From NCBI GenBank assembly GCA_023251075.1, contig JAHEZM010000006.1:62001-126000 (forward strand): 64,000 bases of DNA, written 5' to 3'. This stretch comes from Flavobacteriales bacterium. Lineage in GTDB: Bacteria; Bacteroidota; Bacteroidia; Flavobacteriales_C; GCA-002722245. Shown here piece after piece: positions 25,777-34,346 of the stretch (position 1 is the first letter of the stretch; each line of letters starts with the position of its first letter). A program made the translations under genes and the position numbers. The notes under the pieces are model-generated. The model was not told the origin of the DNA, searched no databases, and worked only from the letters and a program-made list of their open reading frames with translations.

Positions 25777-26718
25777 ATGAAAAAAAATATCCTATTTTTT
25801 CTTCTATCCCTCACTTCCACACTCACTCTGTTTTCACAGGATCCTATTTTCTACATGGGAAATTCTTCGGGAATGTATTTAAATCCGGCCTTAGCAGGAG
25901 AACTAAAAGGATTTGGTGTGAATACCAATTACAGAAACCAATGGCCTAATATTTCGGGCAACTATGTTACTAGTTTGATCGGTATTCAAAAAAGATTTAA
26001 CAAAATAGGTTTAGGAACCGGTATTAATTTCATTCACGACAATGCAGCAAATGGCATGCTGTTGACTAGTGGTATTGGGATCGTTGTTTCGAAATGGTTT
26101 AAAATAAATGAGAAAACCGGAATTTCATGGGGACTAAACAGTAGTTTTTATAACAAATATATTGACATAAATTCTTTGACATCTGGAGATCAAATTGATG
26201 CTAAACTAGGATTTACCGGATCTAATAGCGACCCCAATTTAAACTCAACGACCAACTATTTCAATTTCTCAACTGGTTTTTTACTTAAATACCCAGTAGG
26301 AAACACAGGTATAGTGGTGAGTAATTTCAATCAACCTAACCAAAGTTTTTACACAGGAGGATTATCGCGATTACCTGCGAGGTTTACACTTCACAACACT
26401 ACAGACTACACTTTGAATAAAACCTTAGGAATAAAATTATCCCATACAGTGATAGCGAATTATCAAGCCGACTTTTTTTCACTTATTACTTATGCAACCA
26501 CCCAATATAAATGGGTAAAAGTATGCGCGGGGTACTCTTTACAAAATTCAATAATTACAGGTGCCGGAGTTTCTTTTCCTCAGTTTTCGATAAATTACAT
26601 CTACGAAACAACCATATCATCTTTAACCAATGCCACAGGCGGAGCACATGAAGTTGCATTGAATTTTAGATTTGGGAATAAGAAAGATTATAGCGACAGA
26701 GGAGTTACTGGATTTTAG
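25777..26718 (+). CDS. PorP/SprF-family T9SS membrane protein
   Basis: The 313-residue protein has a signal peptide (MKKNILFFLLSLTSTLTLFSQ) followed by DPIFYMGNSSGMYLNPALAGE, the standard opening of the PorP/SprF family (TIGR03519): secreted Q-D-P, then a strand with N-P-A. The rest is a run of amphipathic strands (GFGVNTNYRNQWP, FNKIGLGTGINFIHD, GISWGLNSSFYN, INYIYETTISS) as in a 14-stranded outer membrane barrel. Family members assist T9SS export, often next to a CHU_C adhesin. Here none is adjacent; the neighbours are cmk and porQ. Its 3' end overlaps cmk by 14 bp. Confidence 0.9.
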   Translation: MKKNILFFLLSLTSTLTLFSQDPIFYMGNSSGMYLNPALAGELKGFGVNTNYRNQWPNISGNYVTSLIGIQKRFNKIGLGTGINFIHDNAANGMLLTSGIGIVVSKWFKINEKTGISWGLNSSFYNKYIDINSLTSGDQIDAKLGFTGSNSDPNLNSTTNYFNFSTGFLLKYPVGNTGIVVSNFNQPNQSFYTGGLSRLPARFTLHNTTDYTLNKTLGIKLSHTVIANYQADFFSLITYATTQYKWVKVCAGYSLQNSIITGAGVSFPQFSINYIYETTISSLTNATGGAHEVALNFRFGNKKDYSDRGVTGF

Positions 26719-27412
26719 ATTTTAGATATTCTACTTTTTCCATCACCAATTCATACACCATATCTAATTGTGATTCTCTTGTGAGATGAGAAGTATCTAT
26801 AATCACGGCATCTTCTGCCTGAACCAAAGGACTTTCTTTGCGATGGGTATCGATATGATCTCTTTTTTCGAGATTCTCTTTTACTTCTTCCAAACTTACC
26901 TTCTCCCCTTTTCCGCGCAACTCGTTATACCTGCGTTTGGAGCGTATATCTGTATCAGCAGTAACAAACAATTTTAACTCGGCATTGGGGAAAACCACGG
27001 TACCAATATCTCTTCCATCCATTACCACTCCTTTATTTTTTCCTAATTCACGTTGAATAGAAACCAATTTCTCACGCACCTCTTTGAAACTTGCAACAAA
27101 AGAAACATTGTTGGCCACAATTAATCCACGAATATCCTGCTCTACATTTTCGTCGTTTAAATAAACTTCGCACTTTTTTGTGTTCGGATCACATTGAAAA
27201 CCAATAGTCATATCATCCAAAAATTCTTCAATTTTATAAACCTCTACCCCATCTTTAGTAATGATATGATTTTGTAAACAATAAAGCGTTACTGCACGAT
27301 ACATTGCACCGGTATCTATGTAGATATAATCAAGCTTATGCGCTAAATCTTTCGCAATGGTGCTTTTACCACAAGAAGAATAACCATCAATGGCAATGGT
27401 GATTTTGTTCAT
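26705..27412 (-). CDS. cmk: Cytidylate kinase
   Basis: The protein (235 residues from ATG 27412, MNKITIAIDGYSSCGKSTIA) phosphorylates CMP and dCMP. Motifs: P-loop GYSSCGKS, IDTGAMYRAVTLYCL, MDGRDIGTVVFPNAELK and the Arg-rich LID RSKRRYNELRGKGE. The start at ATG rather than an upstream TTG is chosen because the P-loop strand begins directly after. It lies 18 bp downstream of porQ on the same strand; porQ-cmk is a pairing I know from other Bacteroidota, so cotranscription is likely. Confidence 0.96.
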   Translation of the reverse strand: MNKITIAIDGYSSCGKSTIAKDLAHKLDYIYIDTGAMYRAVTLYCLQNHIITKDGVEVYKIEEFLDDMTIGFQCDPNTKKCEVYLNDENVEQDIRGLIVANNVSFVASFKEVREKLVSIQRELGKNKGVVMDGRDIGTVVFPNAELKLFVTADTDIRSKRRYNELRGKGEKVSLEEVKENLEKRDHIDTHRKESPLVQAEDAVIIDTSHLTRESQLDMVYELVMEKVEYLKSKIQ

Positions 27413-27430
27413 GCGGCCAAGATACAATTT

Positions 27431-28516
27431 CTATTGTTTATTTTCTTCCTTTGATTCCTTCTTTTTCTTGAAATCGGAAGTGCGCGCTGAAATGGAAATT
27501 AAGTGCGCCGATCCACCCACATGGTAACTTGCCCAGGTGTATTGAAAGGTTAATTTTTTAATTTTTATTTGAGTTCCAAAAGAGAAACCAACGGTTCCCA
27601 ATTTATTCGTTCCACCCAATTTCAATTCTTGCTGACGCTGGAAATTATACCCCACTCTAACAGCAAAATTTTGAGTTGGAATAAATTCCATTCCTATAGC
27701 CATTCTGCGCATGATTTCATCACCAAAATTTCCGCTCTTAATTATTAATGAATCTTCACCGTTTGAACTTTGTACAATTTTTTGATCACCTAAATTCTGG
27801 TAATACATTTTTTGATTGGTGAGATTATGTGCCACCAAAGAAAAACGGAAAGGTGCGTGACTTAATTTTTTAGCAAAACCCAATTGAATATCAAAGGGAA
27901 GTGGTTCTCTGTTGCCCTCTGTATAAGTGGTGAATTGCGTTCCAAAATTTCTCACTACTAATGATATTCCCAGATCTTTAACCGGATCATAATAAGTAAT
28001 CGCCCCATCTAAAGCCCCTCCTACAGATTTATAAGTATACAATTGGGAATAAATGAATTTAGCATTAAAACCAATACTTATTTTTTCACGAAGGGCCTTA
28101 CCCCATCCAATATTCATAGCGGATTCAGAAGCAGAAAAATTCCCCAACACAGCAGCAGATTCGTCGGCCCATGTGAATTTCCCATAATTCAAATAGTTAA
28201 TACCTAAACTAAAAGTTCCCACCTTACCAAAATCTTTAACATAGCCGGTATAACCATAATTGATATCTGAAATATAATTCACATAATTCACCACCAAACG
28301 ATTGTCCATTTGTTTGGAAAGCAAAGAAGGATTAGCATAAATTTGACTTTCATCCTGATCGGCCACCGGAACAAAATATCCACCCGTTGCAGCTGCACGA
28401 GGAGAGGTAGCTAAATTTAAAAACTGGTAAGTCGCTTGTCCACCCACCTGAGAATAGGAAGTAACGAGCGCGAAAGTGAACACGAGGGAGAAAATATATT
28501 TTAATTTCAAGGGCAT
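27431..28516 (-). CDS. porQ: Type IX secretion system protein PorQ
   Basis: From ATG 28516 the product is 361 residues with a signal peptide (MPLKLKYIFSLVFTFALVTSYS). The mature start VGGQATYQFLNLATSPRAAATGG matches PorQ (family of FadL/PorV-like 14-stranded barrels), followed by NPSLLSKQMDNRLVVNYVNY, SIGFNAKFIYSQLY and GMEFIPTQNFAVRVGYNFQRQ. PorQ works with PorZ and PorU/PorV at the cell surface attachment step for T9SS cargo; PorU, PorV and PorZ are not in this window. Neighbour cmk supports the call. Confidence 0.93.
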   Translation of the reverse strand: MPLKLKYIFSLVFTFALVTSYSQVGGQATYQFLNLATSPRAAATGGYFVPVADQDESQIYANPSLLSKQMDNRLVVNYVNYISDINYGYTGYVKDFGKVGTFSLGINYLNYGKFTWADESAAVLGNFSASESAMNIGWGKALREKISIGFNAKFIYSQLYTYKSVGGALDGAITYYDPVKDLGISLVVRNFGTQFTTYTEGNREPLPFDIQLGFAKKLSHAPFRFSLVAHNLTNQKMYYQNLGDQKIVQSSNGEDSLIIKSGNFGDEIMRRMAIGMEFIPTQNFAVRVGYNFQRQQELKLGGTNKLGTVGFSFGTQIKIKKLTFQYTWASYHVGGSAHLISISARTSDFKKKKESKEENKQ

Positions 28517-28652
28517 TAGATTTCCGTGGTGATTCAACGAAGATAATTAATAAATAGTGTGTTTAAAAAACCATAATTTTTCCACATTCACAAGAAGCAC
28601 CTATTGCGAACTGATTTAATTACTTAAATTCGCGGTCTAAAATTTTCATTTC

Positions 28653-29126
28653 ATGATTATTAAAACTAGAAAATATCAGCTTGAGCATTCTAAATATATA
28701 GGAACTGCGCTTAAAATGTTATTAAGAAAAGAATGGTACTACGCTTTAATTCCAGTGGCTTTAATCATTATTGGGATTTTTGTGGATTGGCCTTGGACTT
28801 TCTTCTTTATCGCATTAGGAGCGGTAATTGTTTATTTGTTGTTTTGGTTGATTCAGTTCGCTGGATTAACACAACATGAAATGGGGAAAATTATGTTCTA
28901 CAATGTATTTTATGAAATCGATGGCAAACAAATCTTAATGAAGTTCGATGCTCAAAGAGGAATGCCTTTGCAATGGAATATGATTAAAAAAGTAGTGAAA
29001 ACTAAAAAAGCATACATCCTAACTTTATCAAAAGCACAATTCTTTTATCTTCCACTGGAAATCTTCAGAACGGAGAATGATTTAAAGTTTATGGATGCAA
29101 TTTTGAACCGCAAAAATTTACTTTAA
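28653..29126 (+). CDS. YcxB-like membrane protein
   Basis: The 157-residue protein has two membrane segments near the N-terminus (YALIPVALIIIGIFVDW and FFFIALGAVIVYLLFWLIQFA) followed by a cytoplasmic domain (ILMKFDAQRGMPLQWNMIKKV, AYILTLSKAQFFYLPLEIF) that matches the YcxB-like C-terminal fold, a short PH-like strand set ending in a phi-P-x-x-F motif. Function unknown. It is 9 bp upstream of an EamA transporter gene on the same strand, so the two probably form a unit. Confidence 0.75.
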   Translation: MIIKTRKYQLEHSKYIGTALKMLLRKEWYYALIPVALIIIGIFVDWPWTFFFIALGAVIVYLLFWLIQFAGLTQHEMGKIMFYNVFYEIDGKQILMKFDAQRGMPLQWNMIKKVVKTKKAYILTLSKAQFFYLPLEIFRTENDLKFMDAILNRKNLL

Positions 29127-29135
29127 CTTTTACAC

Positions 29136-30023
29136 TTGTCGCTTAAAGACAATAAAACGATTGGCTACATTTTAGCCATTTCCGCAGCGATTATCTTTTC
29201 ATCGAAAGCCATATTTGTAAAATTGGCTTATGGTTTCAATGCCGATACGCTTTCTGTTTTAGTTTTAAGAATGGGCTTTGCTCTGCCCGTTTATTTAGCG
29301 ATTCATTTTTACAGAAGTAAAAAAGACGACAAACTGAAAATCTCCAAAAGAGATTGGATCATCATGGTATTGATGGGAATTATTGGCTATTATCTATCGA
29401 GTTACTTCGACTTTTTAGGTTTGCAATATATTACTGCGAACTTAGAACGACTGCTATTATTCATTTACCCTACCTTCACTACCATTCTTGCAGCCCTTAT
29501 TTTAAAACAAAAAATCACCTCCAGAAAATGGTTGGCTATTGTAGTATGCTACATAGGAATTGTGGTTTCATTCTACCAAAACAACAGCGCCAACGAAAAT
29601 ACACATTTGTGGTTGGGAGTGAGCTTAGTGATACTGAGCGCCATCACCTATTCATTTTACTTAATAGGAAGCGATCAATTAATTCCAAAATATGGAGCAA
29701 CAAGATTTACCACTTACATTATGATTGTATCTTGCATAGTGGTTATACTACACTTCTTTGCGCAAATTCCTGAAAACTTTTTTAACATGAAATGGCAGGT
29801 GTATATTATAGGTTTAACGCTGGCTATTCTATGTACCGTTCTTCCTACCTATATGGTGGGTGAAGCTATTAAACGATTGGGCGCTTCTACCACTTCCATA
29901 TTATCTTCAGCTGGACCGGTTTCCGTTATTTTCTTATCGTATTTCGTATTGGCAGAAAGTGTTACTGTTTACCACATCATTGGAACAGTGATAGTAATAA
30001 TTGGTATTTCCCTAATCAAATAA
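29136..30023 (+). CDS. DMT-superfamily (EamA) transporter
   Basis: The 295-residue protein has ten predicted membrane segments in two EamA halves (GYILAISAAIIFSSKAIFVK, then IIMVLMGIIGYYLSSYFDF; second half from SLVILSAITYSFYLIG to SVIFLSYFVLAES). Typical drug/metabolite transporter residues are seen (RMGFALPVYLA, FIYPTFTTILAALILK). The substrate is unknown. It starts with TTG (29136, TTG TCG CTT), since there is no ATG in frame before the first membrane segment. It lies between the YcxB-like gene (9 bp) and the SpoIIE gene (16 bp). Confidence 0.85.
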   Translation: MSLKDNKTIGYILAISAAIIFSSKAIFVKLAYGFNADTLSVLVLRMGFALPVYLAIHFYRSKKDDKLKISKRDWIIMVLMGIIGYYLSSYFDFLGLQYITANLERLLLFIYPTFTTILAALILKQKITSRKWLAIVVCYIGIVVSFYQNNSANENTHLWLGVSLVILSAITYSFYLIGSDQLIPKYGATRFTTYIMIVSCIVVILHFFAQIPENFFNMKWQVYIIGLTLAILCTVLPTYMVGEAIKRLGASTTSILSSAGPVSVIFLSYFVLAESVTVYHIIGTVIVIIGISLIK

Positions 30024-30039
30024 TATTTAAATTAGGGAA

Positions 30040-31359
30040 ATGGTATTGAAGAATTTCATTCCCTCTGAATATAAAAAAAATGCTGCTCTTTATGATAGGG
30101 CTGCATTGATGGTAAACGTAGTATTACTTACTGCTTTAATTGCCAGCTCTCTTACTTTACTGGGATTGTACATTGAATATAAATTTTCCTTGATTGTAAT
30201 GCCCATCAGCGGAATATGTTTTGCTTCTTTACCCCTGCTGATAAAAAGAAAAGTAAATCTCGACTTTATTGGAAACCTATTCGTTCTTATCAGTTCCATT
30301 GTAATTGTTTTAATGATTTGTTATTCAGGTGGAATATATTCCCCGGTTACCCCGTGGATTGCAGCCGGTCCAACTTTTGCTCTTTTGGTCAACAACAGGA
30401 AAAGCGCATGGATATGGAGTATCATAATGTTTATGGCCATTTGTTTTTTCGCTGTACTTGAATTTCTTGAACAAACCCCCGCTATAGAATACAATCAAGA
30501 AACCAAACCACTGTATTATTTTGTAGTTTACTCATCACTCATATTCATTATGCTGATGATCAATTTAATTTTCGAAAAAAACAAAAAAGATGCTTTGCTT
30601 AAAGTGGAGGAAGCCAACAAAAATATTACTGCCAGTATTAATTATGCAAGAAGAATTCAAAATGCCATTTTACCCAGCAGTACTGAACTAAACAAAATGT
30701 TTCCCGAGCATTTTGTAATGTATCAACCAAAAGATATTATTAGCGGAGATTTCTATTGGACTGCCCATGTAGAAGGGAAAAGATTTATAGCAGCAGCAGA
30801 TTGTACCGGACACGGAGTACCAGGAGCTTTAATGAGCATGATAGGCAATGAATTACTCAATAAAATTATTTTTGAGAAAAAGATTTATAGCGCTGAAAAA
30901 ATATTGAATGAACTACATAACGATTTATGTTTCGCCTTCAAGCAATCGGCCTCCGAAGTAAAAGATGGAATGGATATTTTACTTTGTGTTTTCTCTACCA
31001 ACTCTGTTGAATTTTCGGGTGCTAAAAACAGCTTGTATTATTTTCAAAACAGAGAACTTCATACTATTACAGGAAACAGAGAAGCAATAGGTGGAGATAA
31101 CCTTTCAAGAGATTTTAAAAAACATGAAATTCCTAATATTTCCGGAACAACCATTTACTTATGTAGTGATGGATTACAAGATCAGTTTGGTGGAGATAAA
31201 GGGAAGAAATTCACGATTGGCAAACTCAAAAAATCTTTAACTGAACTAAATAATATTGAATTCAATACTCAAAAAAACAAATTAGAAGATATACTTCGCG
31301 ATTGGAAAAAAGAGGAAGAGCAAACCGATGATATTTTGGTTCTTGGAATAAAAATTTAA
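30040..31359 (+). CDS. Membrane-bound SpoIIE-type PP2C phosphatase
   Basis: The 439-residue protein has six membrane segments in residues 20-185 (VNVVLLTALIASSLTLLGLY to LIFIMLMINLIFE), a short coiled linker (EANKNITASINYARRIQNAIL) and a SpoIIE PP2C catalytic domain. Metal-binding motifs are SGDFYWT, AADCTGHGVPGALMSMIG, SDGLQDQFGGD and QTDDILVLGIKI. Such enzymes dephosphorylate STAS-type antagonists to control sigma factors or other targets. A second phosphatase with a very similar catalytic domain and linker is at 50517-52490, and a STAS protein is at 15294-15656. It is 16 bp downstream of the EamA gene. Confidence 0.88.
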   Translation: MVLKNFIPSEYKKNAALYDRAALMVNVVLLTALIASSLTLLGLYIEYKFSLIVMPISGICFASLPLLIKRKVNLDFIGNLFVLISSIVIVLMICYSGGIYSPVTPWIAAGPTFALLVNNRKSAWIWSIIMFMAICFFAVLEFLEQTPAIEYNQETKPLYYFVVYSSLIFIMLMINLIFEKNKKDALLKVEEANKNITASINYARRIQNAILPSSTELNKMFPEHFVMYQPKDIISGDFYWTAHVEGKRFIAAADCTGHGVPGALMSMIGNELLNKIIFEKKIYSAEKILNELHNDLCFAFKQSASEVKDGMDILLCVFSTNSVEFSGAKNSLYYFQNRELHTITGNREAIGGDNLSRDFKKHEIPNISGTTIYLCSDGLQDQFGGDKGKKFTIGKLKKSLTELNNIEFNTQKNKLEDILRDWKKEEEQTDDILVLGIKI

Positions 31360-31393
31360 CCTCTGTTTTAAAGAACACATACCACACCCAATC

Positions 31394-31527
31394 CGTCATT
31401 GCGAGATTTTTGTACTCAAAAATGAAGCAACCTTATCATAGATTACAAATTAAAACACTTAGATAAATAATTAGCATTTGCGTCATAAGATTGCTTCATT
31501 TTTGAGTACAAAAATCTCGCAATGACG
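31394..31527. repeat. Perfect 37-bp inverted repeat pair
   Basis: Left arm 31394-31430 and right arm 31491-31527 are perfectly complementary over 37 bp, with a 60-nt AT-rich spacer (31431-31490). Arm ends are CGTCATTGCGAG and GAAGCAA. Related sequences are at 23366-23391, 43968-44003 and 50077-50113. It lacks a T-run after the right arm, so it is not a standard terminator. Confidence 0.93.
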
Positions 31528-31577
31528 AATTGTGTATAATTGATTATAAGATGATAAAACAAGAAATAGTAAAAACC

Positions 31578-32303
31578 TTATTTCTCTCCAAACCATTTCC
31601 AAGGTTTCAATTTCTTCTCTTTCTTTAATCCAAATCTCTCAACACTTTTACCAGTCACATACGCTACTGCATCTTCCACTGAATCGGTAAAAAAAATCAA
31701 ATCAACATCTTTCGAAGCGATAGTTCCCTTTAACAACATATGTTGAATTTGATCTTGCATTCCTTTATAGAAATCTTTACCTACTATAGCAATAGGGAAA
31801 TTCGCCACTTTTCCGGTTTGAATTAAAGTCACCGCTTCAAACAATTCATCGAGAGTTCCAAAACCGCCCGGAAAAACCACAAAACCATAAGAATATTTAC
31901 TCAACAAAACTTTTCGAACAAAGAAGTAACGAATATTTACCCACTTATCTAAATAAGGATTAGGATGCTGTTCATGCGGCAAAACAATGTTGCACCCTAC
32001 CGATCTCCCTCCCACATCTTTTGCACCTCTATTGGCTGCTTCCATAACCCCAGGCCCACCACCCGTCATTACGGTAAATCCGTTTTTGGCTAATAAACTT
32101 CCTGCTAATCTTGCGTTTTTATAATTCTCATGATCCTCCTTATATCTCGCTGAACCGAACACAGTGATACATGGTCCTACAAAATGTAAAGCTCTAAATC
32201 CCTTAATAAATTGAAAAAGCACCTTATTCAAAAAAACAAATTCTTTCCATCTGGAACGCGGTCCTCTAAAAAATGAAATCTCTTCGCGATTATTTTTTTC
32301 CAT
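31578..32303 (-). CDS. LOG-family (TIGR00730) nucleotide 5'-monophosphate phosphoribohydrolase-like protein
   Basis: The 241-residue Rossmann-fold protein has the LOG signatures: TVFGSARYKEDHENY, MTGGGPGVMEAANRGAKD and VVFPGGFGTLDELFE, the PGGxGTxxE motif with the catalytic Glu. LOG proteins release a base from nucleoside 5'-monophosphates; plants use them to activate cytokinin, and bacterial roles are mostly unknown. The N-terminal 35 residues (FRGPRSRWKEFVFLNKVLFQF) resemble the extended form of the family. It stands alone, divergent from the two-component system at 32360. Confidence 0.9.
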   Translation of the reverse strand: MEKNNREEISFFRGPRSRWKEFVFLNKVLFQFIKGFRALHFVGPCITVFGSARYKEDHENYKNARLAGSLLAKNGFTVMTGGGPGVMEAANRGAKDVGGRSVGCNIVLPHEQHPNPYLDKWVNIRYFFVRKVLLSKYSYGFVVFPGGFGTLDELFEAVTLIQTGKVANFPIAIVGKDFYKGMQDQIQHMLLKGTIASKDVDLIFFTDSVEDAVAYVTGKSVERFGLKKEKKLKPWKWFGEK

Positions 32304-32359
32304 TCATCGAAAATACAAATGAATTTAGATTTTAATAAATTGATTTATACATTAGAGCA

Positions 32360-33034
32360 GTGAAAATATTAATTATAGAAGATGAAAAAGGATTGGCGCA
32401 AAGTATTTCGCTTTACCTCACCGATGAAAATTATAAATGCGAATTGGCTGCCACCTTTGAAGAAGCCATACATAAAATTAAAAACTACGATTACGATTGC
32501 ATTCTTTTGGATTTAATGCTACCTGGCGGGAGCGGATTAATAATATTAGAAGAATTAAAAAAACTCAACAAACAAGAAGGTGTAATTATTATCTCGGCAA
32601 AAAATTCTTTAGAGGACAAAATAAAAGGACTACAAATTGGTGCCGATGACTATTTAGCCAAACCTTTTCATCTATCGGAATTAAGTGCACGAATTTACTC
32701 GGTGATTAGAAGAAAACAGTTTGGCAACACCAATAAAATAAACATCAACGAAATAGAAATTGACTTACTTTCTAAAACTGTAAGTGTTGGCAATAAAGAC
32801 TTGGTACTCACCAAAAAAGAATACGATTTACTACTGTTTCTCATTGGCAACAAAAACAAAGTAATATCTAAAAATGCTTTAGCAGAGCACCTTTCGGGCG
32901 ACATGGCCGATATGATGGACAACCACGGATTTGTATATGCACACGTGAAAAATTTAAAAAAGAAATTGGCCGACAACAACTGCGACAAATACATTAAAAC
33001 CATGTATGGCGTAGGTTACAAATGGGAATCATGA
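32360..33034 (+). CDS. OmpR/PhoB-family response regulator
   Basis: The 224-residue protein has a receiver domain with the acidic pair in IIEDEKGLAQ, phosphoacceptor Asp51 in CILLDLMLPGGSG, SAKNSLED and the conserved Lys in GADDYLAKPF, followed by a winged helix (LTKKEYDLLLFLIGNKNKVI, YIKTMYGVGYKW). It starts with GTG (32360). It overlaps the histidine kinase gene by 4 bp (ATGA), so the two are translationally coupled. The RND efflux genes follow directly, which suggests this pair controls the pump. Confidence 0.95.
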   Translation: MKILIIEDEKGLAQSISLYLTDENYKCELAATFEEAIHKIKNYDYDCILLDLMLPGGSGLIILEELKKLNKQEGVIIISAKNSLEDKIKGLQIGADDYLAKPFHLSELSARIYSVIRRKQFGNTNKININEIEIDLLSKTVSVGNKDLVLTKKEYDLLLFLIGNKNKVISKNALAEHLSGDMADMMDNHGFVYAHVKNLKKKLADNNCDKYIKTMYGVGYKWES

Positions 33035-34296
33035 ATAAATTAATTAGTAAAACACTTTTCTATTACACCATTTTAGCGGCACTTTTATTGTTGCTTACTT
33101 CCCCCGTATTTTATCTTCTTTCTGAAAAACTCTATTTAGATGATGTAGATGAGGCCATTCATTTAAGAAAAACAGAGTTCGCCAACAACTCCATTCACTC
33201 ACTCACTATCGATCAAATTCCGGTATGGAATAAATTCAATCGTGATATTCTTATTTTACCCGATACTGTTACCAAAGAAAAGGACGTGATTATTGATGAG
33301 GTTTTTTACGACACTCTTGGCGTAGAGTGGGAACCTTACCACGTTTTATATTCCAGTATCAAAATTGAACACCAACCTTTTGTGATGATGATTCGACTTA
33401 ACTTAGTTGAATCAGAAGACCTGATGGAAACTACAGCATTTTTATATGTTATAGCTTTACTGGTATTGCTGATTGTAATCATAATTATATCCAAATTGAT
33501 ATCGAATAAACTATGGGCTCCGTTTTACGAGACACTTGATATAATTAACGATTTCAATATTGAACAACACTTACTACCTAATTTTAAAACAAGCAATACC
33601 AAAGAGTTTGAGCAGCTCAATCACGCCTTAAAAAAATTAATTGAGCAAAATATTAATGCTTACCAAACACAAAGAGAATTTACCGAAAATGCTTCACACG
33701 AACTACAAACACCTTTAGCTGTTTTTCAATCGAAACTAGATTTATTATTGCAAAGTCCAACACTATCAGAAGAGCAAGCTGAAATACTTCAACAACTTTA
33801 CGAAGCATCATCGCGCTTAGCGAAAACAAACAAAAACTTACTGTTGCTAGCAAAAATTGAAAACAATGTCTTTTCTCAAAAAGAAAATATTCAATTAACT
33901 AAAATAATTGAGGAAGTATTGCCTTATTTCTCTGAACAAGCCGAAGAAAAAGAAATAATTATTGAGAGTAATTTCGACAAAGAAAGCAGCTTATCAACCA
34001 ACAAAGGATTAACTGAGATTTTAATTAATAATCTATTGCTCAATGCTATTCGCCACAATGTCTCAAAAGGAAAAATATTTATTCAATTAAAAAACAATAC
34101 GCTTCATATTTCTAACACAGGTAGCGTATATGCTTTGCAAGAAGAAAAATTATTTAAACGCTTCTCTACCAACACTAAAAATGCACACAGCAGTGGTTTA
34201 GGATTAGCCATTATAGATCAAATTTGTAAGATGAATAATTGGAAAGTGAGCTACCGTTTTGAAAACCATTTGCACCAATTTTCTATTTTTTTTTAA
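33031..34296 (+). CDS. Sensor histidine kinase
   Basis: From ATG 33031 the product is 421 residues. Two membrane segments (FYYTILAALLLLLTSPVFYLL and AFLYVIALLVLLIVIIIISKL) frame a small periplasmic sensor of about 100 residues. Then come a HAMP-like linker, the HisKA box with the phospho-His in FTENASHELQTPLAV, the N-box ILINNLLLNAIRHNV and a G-box SSGLGLAIIDQI. A clear DxGxG G1 box is not seen; the stretch ISNTGSVYA may stand in its place. It pairs with the upstream OmpR-type regulator (4-bp overlap) and lies 50 bp before a TolC-family gene. Confidence 0.93.
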   Translation: MNKLISKTLFYYTILAALLLLLTSPVFYLLSEKLYLDDVDEAIHLRKTEFANNSIHSLTIDQIPVWNKFNRDILILPDTVTKEKDVIIDEVFYDTLGVEWEPYHVLYSSIKIEHQPFVMMIRLNLVESEDLMETTAFLYVIALLVLLIVIIIISKLISNKLWAPFYETLDIINDFNIEQHLLPNFKTSNTKEFEQLNHALKKLIEQNINAYQTQREFTENASHELQTPLAVFQSKLDLLLQSPTLSEEQAEILQQLYEASSRLAKTNKNLLLLAKIENNVFSQKENIQLTKIIEEVLPYFSEQAEEKEIIIESNFDKESSLSTNKGLTEILINNLLLNAIRHNVSKGKIFIQLKNNTLHISNTGSVYALQEEKLFKRFSTNTKNAHSSGLGLAIIDQICKMNNWKVSYRFENHLHQFSIFF

Positions 34297-34346
34297 AATT
34301 CTAAATTTCTTCTAAATCTATCTTCATATTTGATGCAAAGAATCAA

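Noticed and set aside
29354-29773. 139-codon frame inside the EamA transporter gene
   Set aside because: It is fully inside a clearly coding frame, with Cys/His/Ser-rich composition typical of an out-of-frame reading.
31394-31527. Terminator of the SpoIIE gene at 30040
   Set aside because: The loop is 60 nt and no T-run follows the right arm; the arms belong to a dispersed repeat family.
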